In this document: one piece after another, positions 20,201 through 30,480 of the stretch
Layout of the letters: every line of letters begins with the position of its first letter
Position numbering within the stretch: the first letter of the stretch is position 1
Assembly: GCA_036381195.1 (NCBI GenBank)
Contig: DASVDH010000033.1
Location: 1-64,000, forward strand
DNA: 64,000 nt
Source: RSA9 sp036381195
GTDB taxonomy: Bacteria; Gemmatimonadota; Gemmatimonadetes; Longimicrobiales; RSA9
Direction: 5' to 3'
Translations under genes and position numbers: made by a program
The notes under the pieces: generated by a model
Seen by the model: the letters and a program-made list of their open reading frames with translations, nothing else
The model's database searches: none
What the model was told of the DNA's origin: nothing

Positions 20201-20910
20201 GAAACCACCTGCGAAAGCGCGTAGAGGAAAAGGTTGACGCCCATCCGGAACGCCGCTTCCCTCAGCTCCGGCGGGTCGCCGTGGACATCGGCGTCTTCCC
20301 AGCCATCGCCGAGGTCCGATTGATAGCTGTAGTAGACCAGCAGCCGGCCTTCGTGGAAGATCCCGAAGCCCTGCGCCGGCTTGCCATCGTGCTCGTGGAT
20401 CTTGGGCAGCCCCTGACGCATCTCGTAGAACGACCGGTACACCGGGTGGTCCGCCGGGAGCTCCACCAGCTCCTTGTCCGGGAAGACGCGCCGCATCTCG
20501 CGCCGGAAGCTCTCGTCCAGCCCGTAATTGTCATCCGCGTGCAGGAAGCCGCCGGCGAGGAGGTAGCGGCGCAGGAGGACGACCTCCTCGTCCGTCAACC
20601 GGATGTTGCCGTGGCCGGTGATGTAGATGTAGGGGTAGGTCCAGAGTGCCGCGTCGGTCAACTTGACGTGCGCGGGCCGGTCGGCGACCGGCAATCCGGT
20701 CCGCTCCCGGATTTCCCGCAGCAGGTTGGGCAGCGATGACGGGTTCGCGTACCAGTCGCCGCCGCCGCCGTACTGGAGCTGGGCGATGGTCAAGGGACGC
20801 CCCGTCGGCGCCACCCGCGGCGCGGGCTGCGCGCCCGGCCGCGGTCCCAGGAACCCATCGGCGACCGGCGCACCAAGCAGCAGGACCAGGCACAGGATCA
20901 GCGCGGTCAA
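20197..20910 (-). CDS. DUF4159-domain secreted protein
   Basis: 237 residues starting at a TTG. A signal peptide (LILCLVLLLGAPVADG) precedes a DUF4159 domain: LQYGGGGDWYANPSSLPNLL, YIYITGHGNIRLTDEE, LLAGGFLHADDNYGLD and the C-terminal GVNLFLYALS. The fold is thought to be flavodoxin- or GATase-like; no enzyme activity can be assigned. The TTG was chosen because an AGGAGG site lies six bases upstream and because it overlaps the rsmI stop as TTGA (20907-20910). Its stop overlaps the DUF4175 ATG. The long upstream extension of the open frame is only the rsmI shadow. Confidence 0.82.
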   Translation of the reverse strand: MTALILCLVLLLGAPVADGFLGPRPGAQPAPRVAPTGRPLTIAQLQYGGGGDWYANPSSLPNLLREIRERTGLPVADRPAHVKLTDAALWTYPYIYITGHGNIRLTDEEVVLLRRYLLAGGFLHADDNYGLDESFRREMRRVFPDKELVELPADHPVYRSFYEMRQGLPKIHEHDGKPAQGFGIFHEGRLLVYYSYQSDLGDGWEDADVHGDPPELREAAFRMGVNLFLYALSQVVS

Positions 20911-21764
20911 GCTTTGCCTCCTCTCCGCTCTCCTGCCAGAGAGAGCGCGATCTCGTACGCCCGGTTGCGTGGCGTGCCCAGCCGACGCGTCAACTCCCGG
21001 GCGATCGCGCTGGGCCGCAACCCCTCCGCGAGGAGGCGACTCGCCAGCGCCCGCGCCGGGGCCTCGTCCACCTCGTCCCCTGCCGTCGCTGCCTCGCGCC
21101 CGGCCAGGACCACGACGACTTCTCCGCGTGGCGGGGCGCTTCCGTAATAGGCGAGCGCTTCCGCCAATGTTCCGCGCACGAGCGTCTCGTGCACCTTGGT
21201 GAGCTCCCGTGCGACCATCACCCGGCGCTCCGGCCCGCAGCACCGTTCGAGCTCGTGCAGGAGCCGGACCAGCCGGCCAGGGGCCTCGTAGATCACCACC
21301 GTGTGCGGTGACGCGGCGATCTCCTCGAGAAACGCCGCCCGCTCCCTGGCCGCGCGCGGCAAGAACCCGACGAACGTGAACGGCGTCGTCTCGAACCCGG
21401 AGACGACCAGCGCCGCGAGGACCGCCGAGGCTCCGGGAACCGGGACGGCATCGTGGCCTGCCGCGATCACCTCTCTCACGATGCGAACGCCCGGGTCCGA
21501 GATCAGGGGCGTGCCCGCGTCCGACACCAGGGCAACGTCCTCGCCCCGGTCCAGCCACTCGATAACCTGTCGCGTCCGCGCGGCTTCGTTGTGCGCGTGT
21601 GCCGAGACCAGCGGTGTCGAGATCCCGTAGTGCTTCAGCAGGATGGCCGTCCGACGGGTGTCTTCGGCGAGGATGCGGGTCACGGCACCGAGCACCTGCA
21701 CCGCCCGGTACGTGAAGTCGGCCAGGTTGCCTATGGGCGTGCTGACAATATACAGGTGGGCCAT
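20907..21764 (-). CDS. rsmI: 16S rRNA (cytidine(1402)-2'-O)-methyltransferase
   Basis: 285 residues from MAHLYIVSTPIGNLADFTYR, the standard RsmI opening. Family motifs include ILAEDTRRTAILLKHYGI, VALVSDAGTPLISDPG and PVPGASAVLAALVVSG, the SAM-binding SPOUT-unrelated tetrapyrrole-methylase fold. It modifies the ribosomal decoding centre. The ATG was chosen because the family starts just before IVSTPIGN; an upstream in-frame ATG would add 29 atypical residues. Its stop is shared with the DUF4159 start. Confidence 0.95.
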   Translation of the reverse strand: MAHLYIVSTPIGNLADFTYRAVQVLGAVTRILAEDTRRTAILLKHYGISTPLVSAHAHNEAARTRQVIEWLDRGEDVALVSDAGTPLISDPGVRIVREVIAAGHDAVPVPGASAVLAALVVSGFETTPFTFVGFLPRAARERAAFLEEIAASPHTVVIYEAPGRLVRLLHELERCCGPERRVMVARELTKVHETLVRGTLAEALAYYGSAPPRGEVVVVLAGREAATAGDEVDEAPARALASRLLAEGLRPSAIARELTRRLGTPRNRAYEIALSLAGERRGGKA

Positions 21765-21872
21765 GGACTTACGCCAGGTGGCCCCGCCCCGGCGCAGCGG
21801 CGGGCCGCCTGGCCCCTGGAGGTGACGGCGCGGCCCCGCGCGGCTGCCCATCCGCGGTGGGGCCGGCGGCCT

Positions 21873-22847
21873 TCAACGCCCCACCGGCCAGGGCAGATGC
21901 CGGAAGAAGCCCTGCGCCTCCAGGGCGAAGCGGTTCTCGTACGTCACCCGCTCGAGCAATTCGGCCGGGTCCACTTCCTTCGCCACGCGATGCGCGGTGG
22001 TCAGCGCCTCGAGCAGCCACGCCGCCACGGCATCCGTGAGCGATTCCGCGTCCGAGGCCGACTCGCCCTTGACCGTCCCGTTCGCCTCCAGGCGGTAGCC
22101 CCGCAGGGCCCCATGACGCGCGCACGCGCGCACGCGCGCTTCCTCGAACAGCCGGACGGCCGTCTCCGGCCCGAGCGGATCCCGCAGCGCATCCAGCGCG
22201 CTGGCGACCGTGCGCGCGTAGAGCTGCACCAGGGCGGGCGCCGCCTGAACGGGGAGGGACGACACGGCCGGGTACGCCCGCGCCGCGAGTTGCCGCGCGC
22301 GCTCCGGCTGGAACAGCCGCTCGACCCGCTCCGCGAGCGGTGCGCCACGGCTGTCCTCCGCGAGAAACGCATCCCGCAGCGCGCCGTCCATGAAGCGAAG
22401 GTAGTGTACGCCGTCCCCTTCCCTCACCTCCAGGACGCCGTCGAACCGCTCCGCCTCGAACCGGGAGAACAGCCGGCCGGGGTGAGTCAGGTCGAGGTCC
22501 GGCATGTCCAGGGCATCGGACGCCGCTGTCGTGAACATCGCGCAAAGCTGCGCCTCGGGCGCCCCGTAGAACCCGACGTCGCCCCGCTCCGCTTCCTGCG
22601 CCGCCCGATCGACCACGGTCGCGATCGGGACCACGCTGCGGCGCTGCGGTGTCAGGCTGATCGCGTTGGCCGGCTCGCCATCGAGGAGCAGGATCACATC
22701 CGTCTGTTGTCCCAGAAACACCGCCACGAAGCCCGGCACACGAGAGGCGCGGTCTCGCTTTCCGTCGCTCAGCAGGTGGAGGAAATGGACGTAGCGGAGA
22801 CGGGTTCGCTCCAGGAAGGCCTGCTCGCGGGGGAACCGACGGATCAT
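21873..22847 (-). CDS. Hypothetical protein with a DUF4388-like segment
   Basis: 324 residues, soluble, no signal peptide. The middle (about 130-190) has FDGVLEVREGDGVHYLRFMD followed by GALRDAFL. This resembles DUF4388 (PATAN) modules, which detect or scaffold in signalling systems of delta-proteobacteria and Gemmatimonadota. The N-terminal part has a beta-sheet pattern (FVAVFLGQQTDVILLLDGEP). The similarity is weak and no catalytic motif is seen. It lies downstream of trxA, with a strong hairpin between them. Confidence 0.55.
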   Translation of the reverse strand: MIRRFPREQAFLERTRLRYVHFLHLLSDGKRDRASRVPGFVAVFLGQQTDVILLLDGEPANAISLTPQRRSVVPIATVVDRAAQEAERGDVGFYGAPEAQLCAMFTTAASDALDMPDLDLTHPGRLFSRFEAERFDGVLEVREGDGVHYLRFMDGALRDAFLAEDSRGAPLAERVERLFQPERARQLAARAYPAVSSLPVQAAPALVQLYARTVASALDALRDPLGPETAVRLFEEARVRACARHGALRGYRLEANGTVKGESASDAESLTDAVAAWLLEALTTAHRVAKEVDPAELLERVTYENRFALEAQGFFRHLPWPVGR

Positions 22848-22865
22848 AGCCCCTTTATTCGTTCG

Positions 22866-22899
22866 GGAGCCCCGCTCTCCCGGGGTGAGGCGGGGCTCC
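22866..22899 (-). terminator. Stem-loop downstream of trxA
   Basis: A perfect 10-bp inverted repeat, GGAGCCCCGC (22866-22875) and GCGGGGCTCC (22890-22899), with a 14-base loop lies between trxA and the hypothetical gene. No U-tract follows on the minus strand, so it is either a weak terminator or an mRNA-end stabiliser. Confidence 0.5.
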
Positions 22900-22941
22900 G
22901 TTCAAATTGATGCCAATCGGCTCCGCGAGCAAGGGGCCGGC

Positions 22942-23277
22942 TCAGGACAGATGCTCTTGGATCTTCCGCTCCAGGTGGGGCTTGGGCACCGCGCCGACCA
23001 CCGTATCCACGTGCCTGCCATCCTTGAAGAACAGGATGCTCGGGATGGACCGCACGTTGAACCGAACCGTCGTGCGCTGGTTGCTGTCCACGTCCAGCTT
23101 CGCGACCTTGACCCGGCCCGCGTACTCGTGCGCGAGCTCGTCGATCACGGGCGCCACGATGCGGCAGGGCCCGCACCATGCGGCCCAGAAATCCACGATC
23201 GCCAACCCCTTCGATTCCTCGATCTCCGTCGCGAAGTTCGCGTCCGTCACCGCGACCGGCTTCCCGTTCTCCGCCAT
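22942..23277 (-). CDS. trxA: Thioredoxin
   Basis: 111 residues with the canonical thioredoxin fold: DFWAAWCGPC with the redox Cys35 and Cys38, VAKLDVDSNQ, and the cis-proline in SIPSILFFKDG. A cytoplasmic disulfide reductase. The ATG with an AAGGAGA site gives the normal family length; the longer open frame upstream is not needed. It is divergent from the epimerase gene. Confidence 0.95.
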   Translation of the reverse strand: MAENGKPVAVTDANFATEIEESKGLAIVDFWAAWCGPCRIVAPVIDELAHEYAGRVKVAKLDVDSNQRTTVRFNVRSIPSILFFKDGRHVDTVVGAVPKPHLERKIQEHLS

Positions 23278-23319
23278 CTCGCTCTCCTTGTCAGGACCGC
23301 CGCCTGGCTCCGCGCCGGC

Positions 23320-23345
23320 CCTCGTATTATGCTTCCAAGTGTCCA
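23320..23345. promoter_or_regulatory. Putative promoter island between trxA and the epimerase gene
   Basis: In the 139-base divergent gap the only AT-rich spot is CGTATTATGC near 23324-23333. It reads as TATTAT (plus strand) or CATAAT (minus strand), so it could be a -10 box for either gene. No convincing -35 box was found at 16-18 bases on either strand. Confidence 0.3.
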
Positions 23346-23416
23346 CTGCGGCTGCAAGAAGCCGGCCCGGGCCTCACTCCGGCCGGGGCCTGCCGCCGCT
23401 CGCCGGGAGCGTTCCA

Positions 23417-23845
23417 ATGCCCCAGCTTCCGCTCGATCACATCGGCATCGCCGTGCCCTCGATCGCCGAGGCGCTCCCACTGCTCGAACTCATCACGGGC
23501 GGCCGCGGTTCCGCGGTCGAGCGCATCGAAGACCAGGGGGTCGACGTGGCCTTCATCGGCGCCGCTGCCCCGCGGCTCGAGCTGATCGAGCCGGTCGCGC
23601 CCGACTCGCCCGTGACCCGCTTCCTCGAGCGTCGGGGCCCGGGACTCCACCACCTGGCCTACGCCGTGCGGGACGTCGCCGCCGCGCTGGAGAGCTTCCG
23701 GCGCGCAGGCATCCGCCTCGTGGACCACGAGCCGCGCCGCGGCGCTCACGGCCGCCGGGTCGCGTTCCTCCACCCGGCCAGCACGGCCGGCGTCCTGATC
23801 GAGCTGGTGGAAGACGAGCGTGCTCCGAGGATCACGCCCGACTAG
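23417..23845 (+). CDS. mce: Methylmalonyl-CoA epimerase
   Basis: 142 residues, VOC/glyoxalase superfamily. It interconverts (2R)- and (2S)-methylmalonyl-CoA for propionyl-CoA metabolism. The opening LPLDHIGIAVPSI, the central GPGLHHLAYAVRD and the C-terminal LIELVE carry candidate metal ligands His8, His78 and Glu129. It starts at an ATG after GGGAG. One of only four plus-strand genes here. Methylmalonyl-CoA mutase is not in this window. It is convergent with the next lipoprotein gene; the two stop codons share one CTAG. Confidence 0.9.
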   Translation: MPQLPLDHIGIAVPSIAEALPLLELITGGRGSAVERIEDQGVDVAFIGAAAPRLELIEPVAPDSPVTRFLERRGPGLHHLAYAVRDVAAALESFRRAGIRLVDHEPRRGAHGRRVAFLHPASTAGVLIELVEDERAPRITPD

Positions 23846-24282
23846 CGCCCCGACGTGATCGCTTCCAGGTCGATCATCTCGATGAGCCACGCCCCGTCCT
23901 CGGATCGGACCAGCGTGTATGCCACGGGCACCTGGCGTTGCCCGATCTTCATGCGGACCACGAGCTGCGTCGCATCCGCCCTGCCGGGCACGATCCTCTC
24001 GTCCTCGATCTGGTAATCCTCGTGCTTGAGGATCGCCGCGATCGCGAACATCCGCTTCTCGACTTCCTCGCGCGGATCGCGCTCGATCACCGGCCCGTCC
24101 CGCGTCCCGAACAGCCGCCCCATCGTCACCAGGTCATCCCGGTTCGCCGCCTGCAGGAATCGCTCGACCGCAAGCGCTGGCGCGACGCCTCGCGCCGTCG
24201 CAGCCGGACGGATGGGTTCCGTCCGCGTCGCGCAGGCCGCGATCAGCAAGAGCATCGGCGCGATCGAAGCGAGCGATCTCAT
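23842..24282 (-). CDS. Hypothetical lipoprotein (NTF2/SnoaL-like)
   Basis: 146 residues with a lipoprotein signal (PMLLLIAAC). The pattern ALAVERFLQAANRDDLVTMG and the late VAYTLVRSEDGAWLIEMIDL resemble SnoaL/NTF2-like folds, a guess from spacing only. No function assigned. Its stop is shared with that of the convergent epimerase gene (CTAG, 23842-23845). Confidence 0.65.
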   Translation of the reverse strand: MRSLASIAPMLLLIAACATRTEPIRPAATARGVAPALAVERFLQAANRDDLVTMGRLFGTRDGPVIERDPREEVEKRMFAIAAILKHEDYQIEDERIVPGRADATQLVVRMKIGQRQVPVAYTLVRSEDGAWLIEMIDLEAITSGR

Positions 24283-24304
24283 GGGTCGGACTCCAGGGGG
24301 AGCG

Positions 24305-24332
24305 CGCCGCTCCCCGGGCCCGGGGAGCGGCG
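24305..24332. terminator. 28-bp perfect palindrome between clpB and the lipoprotein gene
   Basis: The sequence from CGCCGCTCCCCGGG (24305-24318) to its exact reverse complement (24319-24332) forms an uninterrupted 28-bp palindrome, 29 bases beyond the clpB stop. As RNA it folds into a very strong hairpin. It may be the clpB terminator, though no U-tract follows, or a protein-binding dyad upstream of nothing obvious. Confidence 0.5.
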
Positions 24333-24361
24333 TGAACGTTAGCCCGGATCACACCGTGCTG

Positions 24362-26995
<2,634 letters not shown>

Positions 26996-27384
26996 TCTGC
27001 GTGCATTCTCCGCGTCGGGTGTCGCGTCCGGGTCGGGGCAAGGCGCATGCCCCCCAGTCCTGCCAGAATGGCTGATACCCCTCCGCACCCGCTTCGGCCC
27101 GACCTGCCACCCCGTGCCCCGCTCCCGCCACCCCGGCGCCAGCGCGCGGTTGCTCAGCGGGACCTGTGCGTCATCGCCAGGCACCACCGGACGGCTCCAT
27201 CGCCCTGCGAGCGCCGTCCCGCGGCTCGACCCGGCGCGGTCGCATGGCACGGGTAGAGAGGCCCCTGGTTGCATCGCGGGCGAGCAGGCGCCGGCGGTCG
27301 TGCCGGGAACCCGAGGCCGGCCCGCGCGTTACCATCTCCGCGCCGAAGTCAGTCCCTTTCGTCCCACGAATGCCAGGCGAGTCC
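26996..27384. other. Divergent intergenic region between clpB and a lipoprotein gene
   Basis: About 390 bases. I looked for CIRCE (TTAGCACTC dyad), HAIR and sigma32-type elements for clpB and saw none. No clear -35/-10 pair was found on either strand. Open frames here are extensions of the flanking genes. It should contain promoters in both directions, but I cannot locate them. Confidence 0.4.
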
Positions 27385-27825
27385 ATGCTGGAGAACCCAC
27401 CGCGTTGCTGCCCGGCGGCCGGCAGCCCGCCGGGTCCGACGTGGCCCGAGATCGGTCGACGGCCCCCAGCGAACCGCGTTGTCGGGCGCCCGGGCGCCCT
27501 CGCACGGGCGCTCGCCGCGGCGTGCCTCCTGGCAGTGGCCGGGGGCGCCTGCGGCGCGGACACGCCCACGCGGGAGGCGGGCGCCCGGCTCTCCCCCGAA
27601 CGTTTCGTGGCGGTTTACGTGGAGCTTCGCCGCGCCGCGCGTGAACTGGAGGATTCGGCGGCATGGGAGGCGCGCAGGGCAGAGATCCTGCGCCGGCACG
27701 GCGCCACACCGCGAGCGCTCCAGGCGTTCGTGGACGAGCACGCCGCCGACCCGGCGTTCCTCGCCGCGCTCTGGGACACCATTCAGGCGCGCGTCGAGGC
27801 GACGGACTCCGCGGCGTCCAGGTGA
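27385..27825 (+). CDS. Putative lipoprotein
   Basis: A 146-residue frame in which a hydrophobic stretch LARALAAACLLAVAGGAC ends in a lipobox. It is followed by an alpha-helical domain (FVAVYVELRRAARELEDSAA, EILRRHGATPRALQAFVDEH). The signal sits unusually far from the chosen ATG (about 50 residues), so the true start is uncertain; none of the nearby starts has a good ribosome site. Small helical lipoproteins like this are common, but no function is known. Confidence 0.5.
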   Translation: MLENPPRCCPAAGSPPGPTWPEIGRRPPANRVVGRPGALARALAAACLLAVAGGACGADTPTREAGARLSPERFVAVYVELRRAARELEDSAAWEARRAEILRRHGATPRALQAFVDEHAADPAFLAALWDTIQARVEATDSAASR

Positions 27826-27973
27826 CCCCCCGGTCGCGGCGGGCTGCGGGCTCCAGGCGCCACATCCGCCGCCGGCCTGGCCGGGCGCCCGCGCCCGCCT
27901 GCCCTGCCTGGCCGGGCACGGCTCCCCTCTCTACCTTTCCGCCCTGGCGTGCTCTCCGCTCAGGAGGGAGTCC

Positions 27974-28423
27974 ATGCGCTGGGGAGCGGTCGGGGTCTTC
28001 GTCGTTTCGCTCGCGGCCGCGTCCGCGTGCGATGTCCGCAGCCGCCCTCTTCCGCCCGAGGTGGAAGGCGAGCTGCGCCTGCGCGTCGAGGTCGTCTCGC
28101 CGGTCACGAACGACGCCTTCCTTGCCGGCGACACGGCCGTGGTCGTGGTGCACGGAGAGGAGGACGCCGGTCGGCTGCGGGGCGTGGGTTTCGTGGCCCG
28201 GCGACCCGGCCCCGAGATGCCGCCGCTCGACTCCGTGGTCGTCCGGTTCGACCCGGTCGCGGATACCACGGTCCGCTTCGCGTGGGCGCTTCCGCTCTCC
28301 CTCGCGTCGAACACCCAGATCGACATCTACGGCCTGGCCTTCGCATCGTCGGTCCAGGGGGCGGTCTCGGAGCCGCAGCACGTGATCGTGCTGGTGTGCT
28401 CGGTCGGCGACATCTGGTGCTGA
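27974..28423 (+). CDS. Hypothetical lipoprotein
   Basis: 149 residues starting at an ATG with an AGGAGGGAG ribosome site. Lipoprotein signal VFVVSLAAASAC. The mature part is beta-rich (LRLRVEVVSPVTNDAFLAGD, TAVVVVHGEEDAG), resembling an Ig-like or fibronectin-like fold. It ends in a Cys-containing VLVCSVGDIWC. No homologue recognised. Confidence 0.6.
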   Translation: MRWGAVGVFVVSLAAASACDVRSRPLPPEVEGELRLRVEVVSPVTNDAFLAGDTAVVVVHGEEDAGRLRGVGFVARRPGPEMPPLDSVVVRFDPVADTTVRFAWALPLSLASNTQIDIYGLAFASSVQGAVSEPQHVIVLVCSVGDIWC

Positions 28424-28457
28424 GGCGCGGCCGCGCGCGCGGCGCGCGCGCCCCTCA
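28421..28457. terminator. Putative bidirectional hairpin between convergent genes
   Basis: TGAGG (28421-28425) and CCTCA (28453-28457) pair around an almost purely alternating CG tract. Both stop codons of the converging genes are inside the stem. The 20-base CGCG tract may also favour Z-DNA. No U-tract on either strand. Confidence 0.38.
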
Positions 28458-29978
28458 AGGCGCCGACCCCGGCCGTTCGGCCGCTTTCCCCTCGTGGGCC
28501 TCCAACCAGCGTGCGACGGCGGCGGCTCCGCCGTCCATCCCCTGCGCTCCGAGGAGCAGCACCAGATCGCCGCGCCCGGCTCTGTCGAGCGCGAGCCAGA
28601 CGGCGTCCTCCAGCCGCGGGCGGAACTCGATCTGCGGATCGTGGCGCCGCAGCTCGTAGAGGACGACGTGTTCCTCCTCCGGTTGCACGCGGTTCGCGGC
28701 GTCCGCGGCGTCCTCGCTGGACGTGACCACCACCGTCGCTGCGGGCGCGCGGCGCAGCCAGATGGCGATCGCCTCCGCGTCCCTCCGGTTGATCTCGACG
28801 CCACGCCGGCCGCGGACCGCGTAGACCACGTGCAGCCGGCGGTGCGGCAAGCGCGCCGCGACCTCGAACACCGCCGTGATGCTGTCGGGGTGTCCCACCG
28901 TGTCGTCCAGCACGGTGAAGCGGCCACGGTGCACGATCTGCATGCGCCGCCGGGGCGGAGGCATCGCCGCCACGGCCGCCTGCACGTGCTCGACCTCCGC
29001 GCCCGCGCACAGCGCGGCCGTGGCCGCGAGGGCGGCGTTCCCCACGTTCGGGCGCCCGAGGAGCGGCACGTCCAGTCCGAAGGCCACGGGGCTGACGATG
29101 CCTCCGTCGATCCGCGGCAGCTCGCGCCGCACCGTGATGGTCACCCGACTCTTGCCCGCCATGGGCGTGCGCCGTTCCGCCCGGACGGATACCGTGCCAC
29201 CCGGACCGCAGCCGATCGGCGTGATCCCGCGCCGCCGGCGCATGAGCGCGTGGAGCAACCGGTCCCCGCAGGCGTAGACCAGCGGCGCGCCGTCCTGTAG
29301 ATGGTCGAAGTAGCGGGTCTTGTCCTCGACGTACCGGCGGAACGACCCGTGGTAATCCTGGTGCTCGAGGAGGGCCAGGTTCGTGAACGCACCGAGGCAG
29401 AACGTCAGCCCGTGGATGCGGTGCTGGACCAGCGCGTGGCTGGTGACCTCCATCGCGACCAGTTTCGCTCCGCCCGCGAGCATCTCCGCGAGTGCGGCGT
29501 GCAGGTCCCACGAGTCCGGGGTGGTCAGCCGCGTCGGCCGTGACACCTCGCGGAAGCGGATGCCCAACGAGCCGATCGTCCCGGCTTCGATCCCGGCGCG
29601 TGCGAGGATCTCGCTCAGGATGGAGAGCACGGACGTCTTGCCCAGCGTCCCCGTGATCCCCACGATCGGGATCCGATCGGCCGGCCGGCCGAACCAGCAC
29701 GCGCTCAGCTCCGCCAGCGCAATGCGCGTGTCCGGAACGACGATCGCGGTCGCGCCGGCCGGCACGGCGGCGCCGTCCTGGACCACCACGGCGATCGCTC
29801 CCCGCGCCAGCGCTTCGGCGAGGAAGCCGTGCCCGTCCGCGCGCACGCCGCGAACCGCGACGAAGACGTCGCCCGGCCGGACCCGCCTCGAATCCGCGGA
29901 GATCCCCGACGCCGTCCCGTCCAGCGGCCCGTTCGGTCGCGCGCCCGTCAACGCCGCTGCCAGCGCCGCAAGCTGCAT
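28455..29978 (-). CDS. Divergent MurE-like Mur ligase family protein
   Basis: 507 residues. The N-terminal Mur ligase domain has DSRRVRPGDVFVAVRG and the central ATP-binding domain has the P-loop GITGTLGKTS (107-116) in place of the usual GTNGKT. TTPDSWDL, AMEVTSHALVQHR and DYHG are MurE-like, and a Lys in DKTRYFD fits the carbamate position. The C-terminal substrate domain is altered: I find neither the DNPR motif nor GKGHE, and DYAHTPD is replaced by DDTVGHPD. It is far from any dcw cluster. I infer a specialised ligase with another acceptor. The ATG at 29978 was chosen to give a normal family N-terminus. Confidence 0.82.
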   Translation of the reverse strand: MQLAALAAALTGARPNGPLDGTASGISADSRRVRPGDVFVAVRGVRADGHGFLAEALARGAIAVVVQDGAAVPAGATAIVVPDTRIALAELSACWFGRPADRIPIVGITGTLGKTSVLSILSEILARAGIEAGTIGSLGIRFREVSRPTRLTTPDSWDLHAALAEMLAGGAKLVAMEVTSHALVQHRIHGLTFCLGAFTNLALLEHQDYHGSFRRYVEDKTRYFDHLQDGAPLVYACGDRLLHALMRRRRGITPIGCGPGGTVSVRAERRTPMAGKSRVTITVRRELPRIDGGIVSPVAFGLDVPLLGRPNVGNAALAATAALCAGAEVEHVQAAVAAMPPPRRRMQIVHRGRFTVLDDTVGHPDSITAVFEVAARLPHRRLHVVYAVRGRRGVEINRRDAEAIAIWLRRAPAATVVVTSSEDAADAANRVQPEEEHVVLYELRRHDPQIEFRPRLEDAVWLALDRAGRGDLVLLLGAQGMDGGAAAVARWLEAHEGKAAERPGSAP

Positions 29979-30123
29979 CTCCGGTGGTCCGCCCCGACCT
30001 GTGTAGTCGCGCCCGTCGCCCTGCCGCGTGCCCTCGAACCCGTCCTGTGGATGGCGTAGAGATTGCACCTGTCGCCCCCGGGGCGGTCGACACCGGCCGC
30101 TCGCTTGCGATGCGAGGAGTGGA

Positions 30124-30345
30124 ATGGCGTCGCTGGAACACGCGTATGGCGAGTGTACCGGGAACTGGCGGCTGGTCGGGACGGGGGAGAAACGCTCCAT
30201 CCGGTGCGACCGCTGCGACGCCCGGTACTCGGCCACGCCCGAGAATCGGCTGGCGGCGATCGACGAGAACTACGCCGGCATCTACCTGCGCCGCTTGACC
30301 GCCGAGGGCGCGTCGCAGATCGACTCGGAACGGGACGCGGCCTGA
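30124..30345 (+). CDS. Small CxxC protein
   Basis: 73 residues starting at an ATG with a GAGGAGTGGA site. Contains Cys11 and a Cys28-x2-Cys31 knuckle (RCDRCDARY) and a charged C-terminus. It may bind zinc with few ligands. It is divergent from the MurE-like gene. No function known; weak coding evidence but a good ribosome site. Confidence 0.5.
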   Translation: MASLEHAYGECTGNWRLVGTGEKRSIRCDRCDARYSATPENRLAAIDENYAGIYLRRLTAEGASQIDSERDAA

Positions 30346-30480
30346 CGCCGCCCCGCGGCCGCCTGCAGCCGGGTGGTCCCGGTCGCCTCAGGGCGCGAGC
30401 GGCCCACCACGCCCCCGCCTCGCCAGCCCACGAGCAACGCCTTCCACCTCGCTACGACGCCGCCGCGCCCGGGCGCGGGC

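Noticed and set aside
26996..27274. N-terminal extension of ClpB
   Set aside because: The open frame continues about 90 codons upstream, but these residues are unlike any ClpB; the GTG before ANLDRWTV fits the family.
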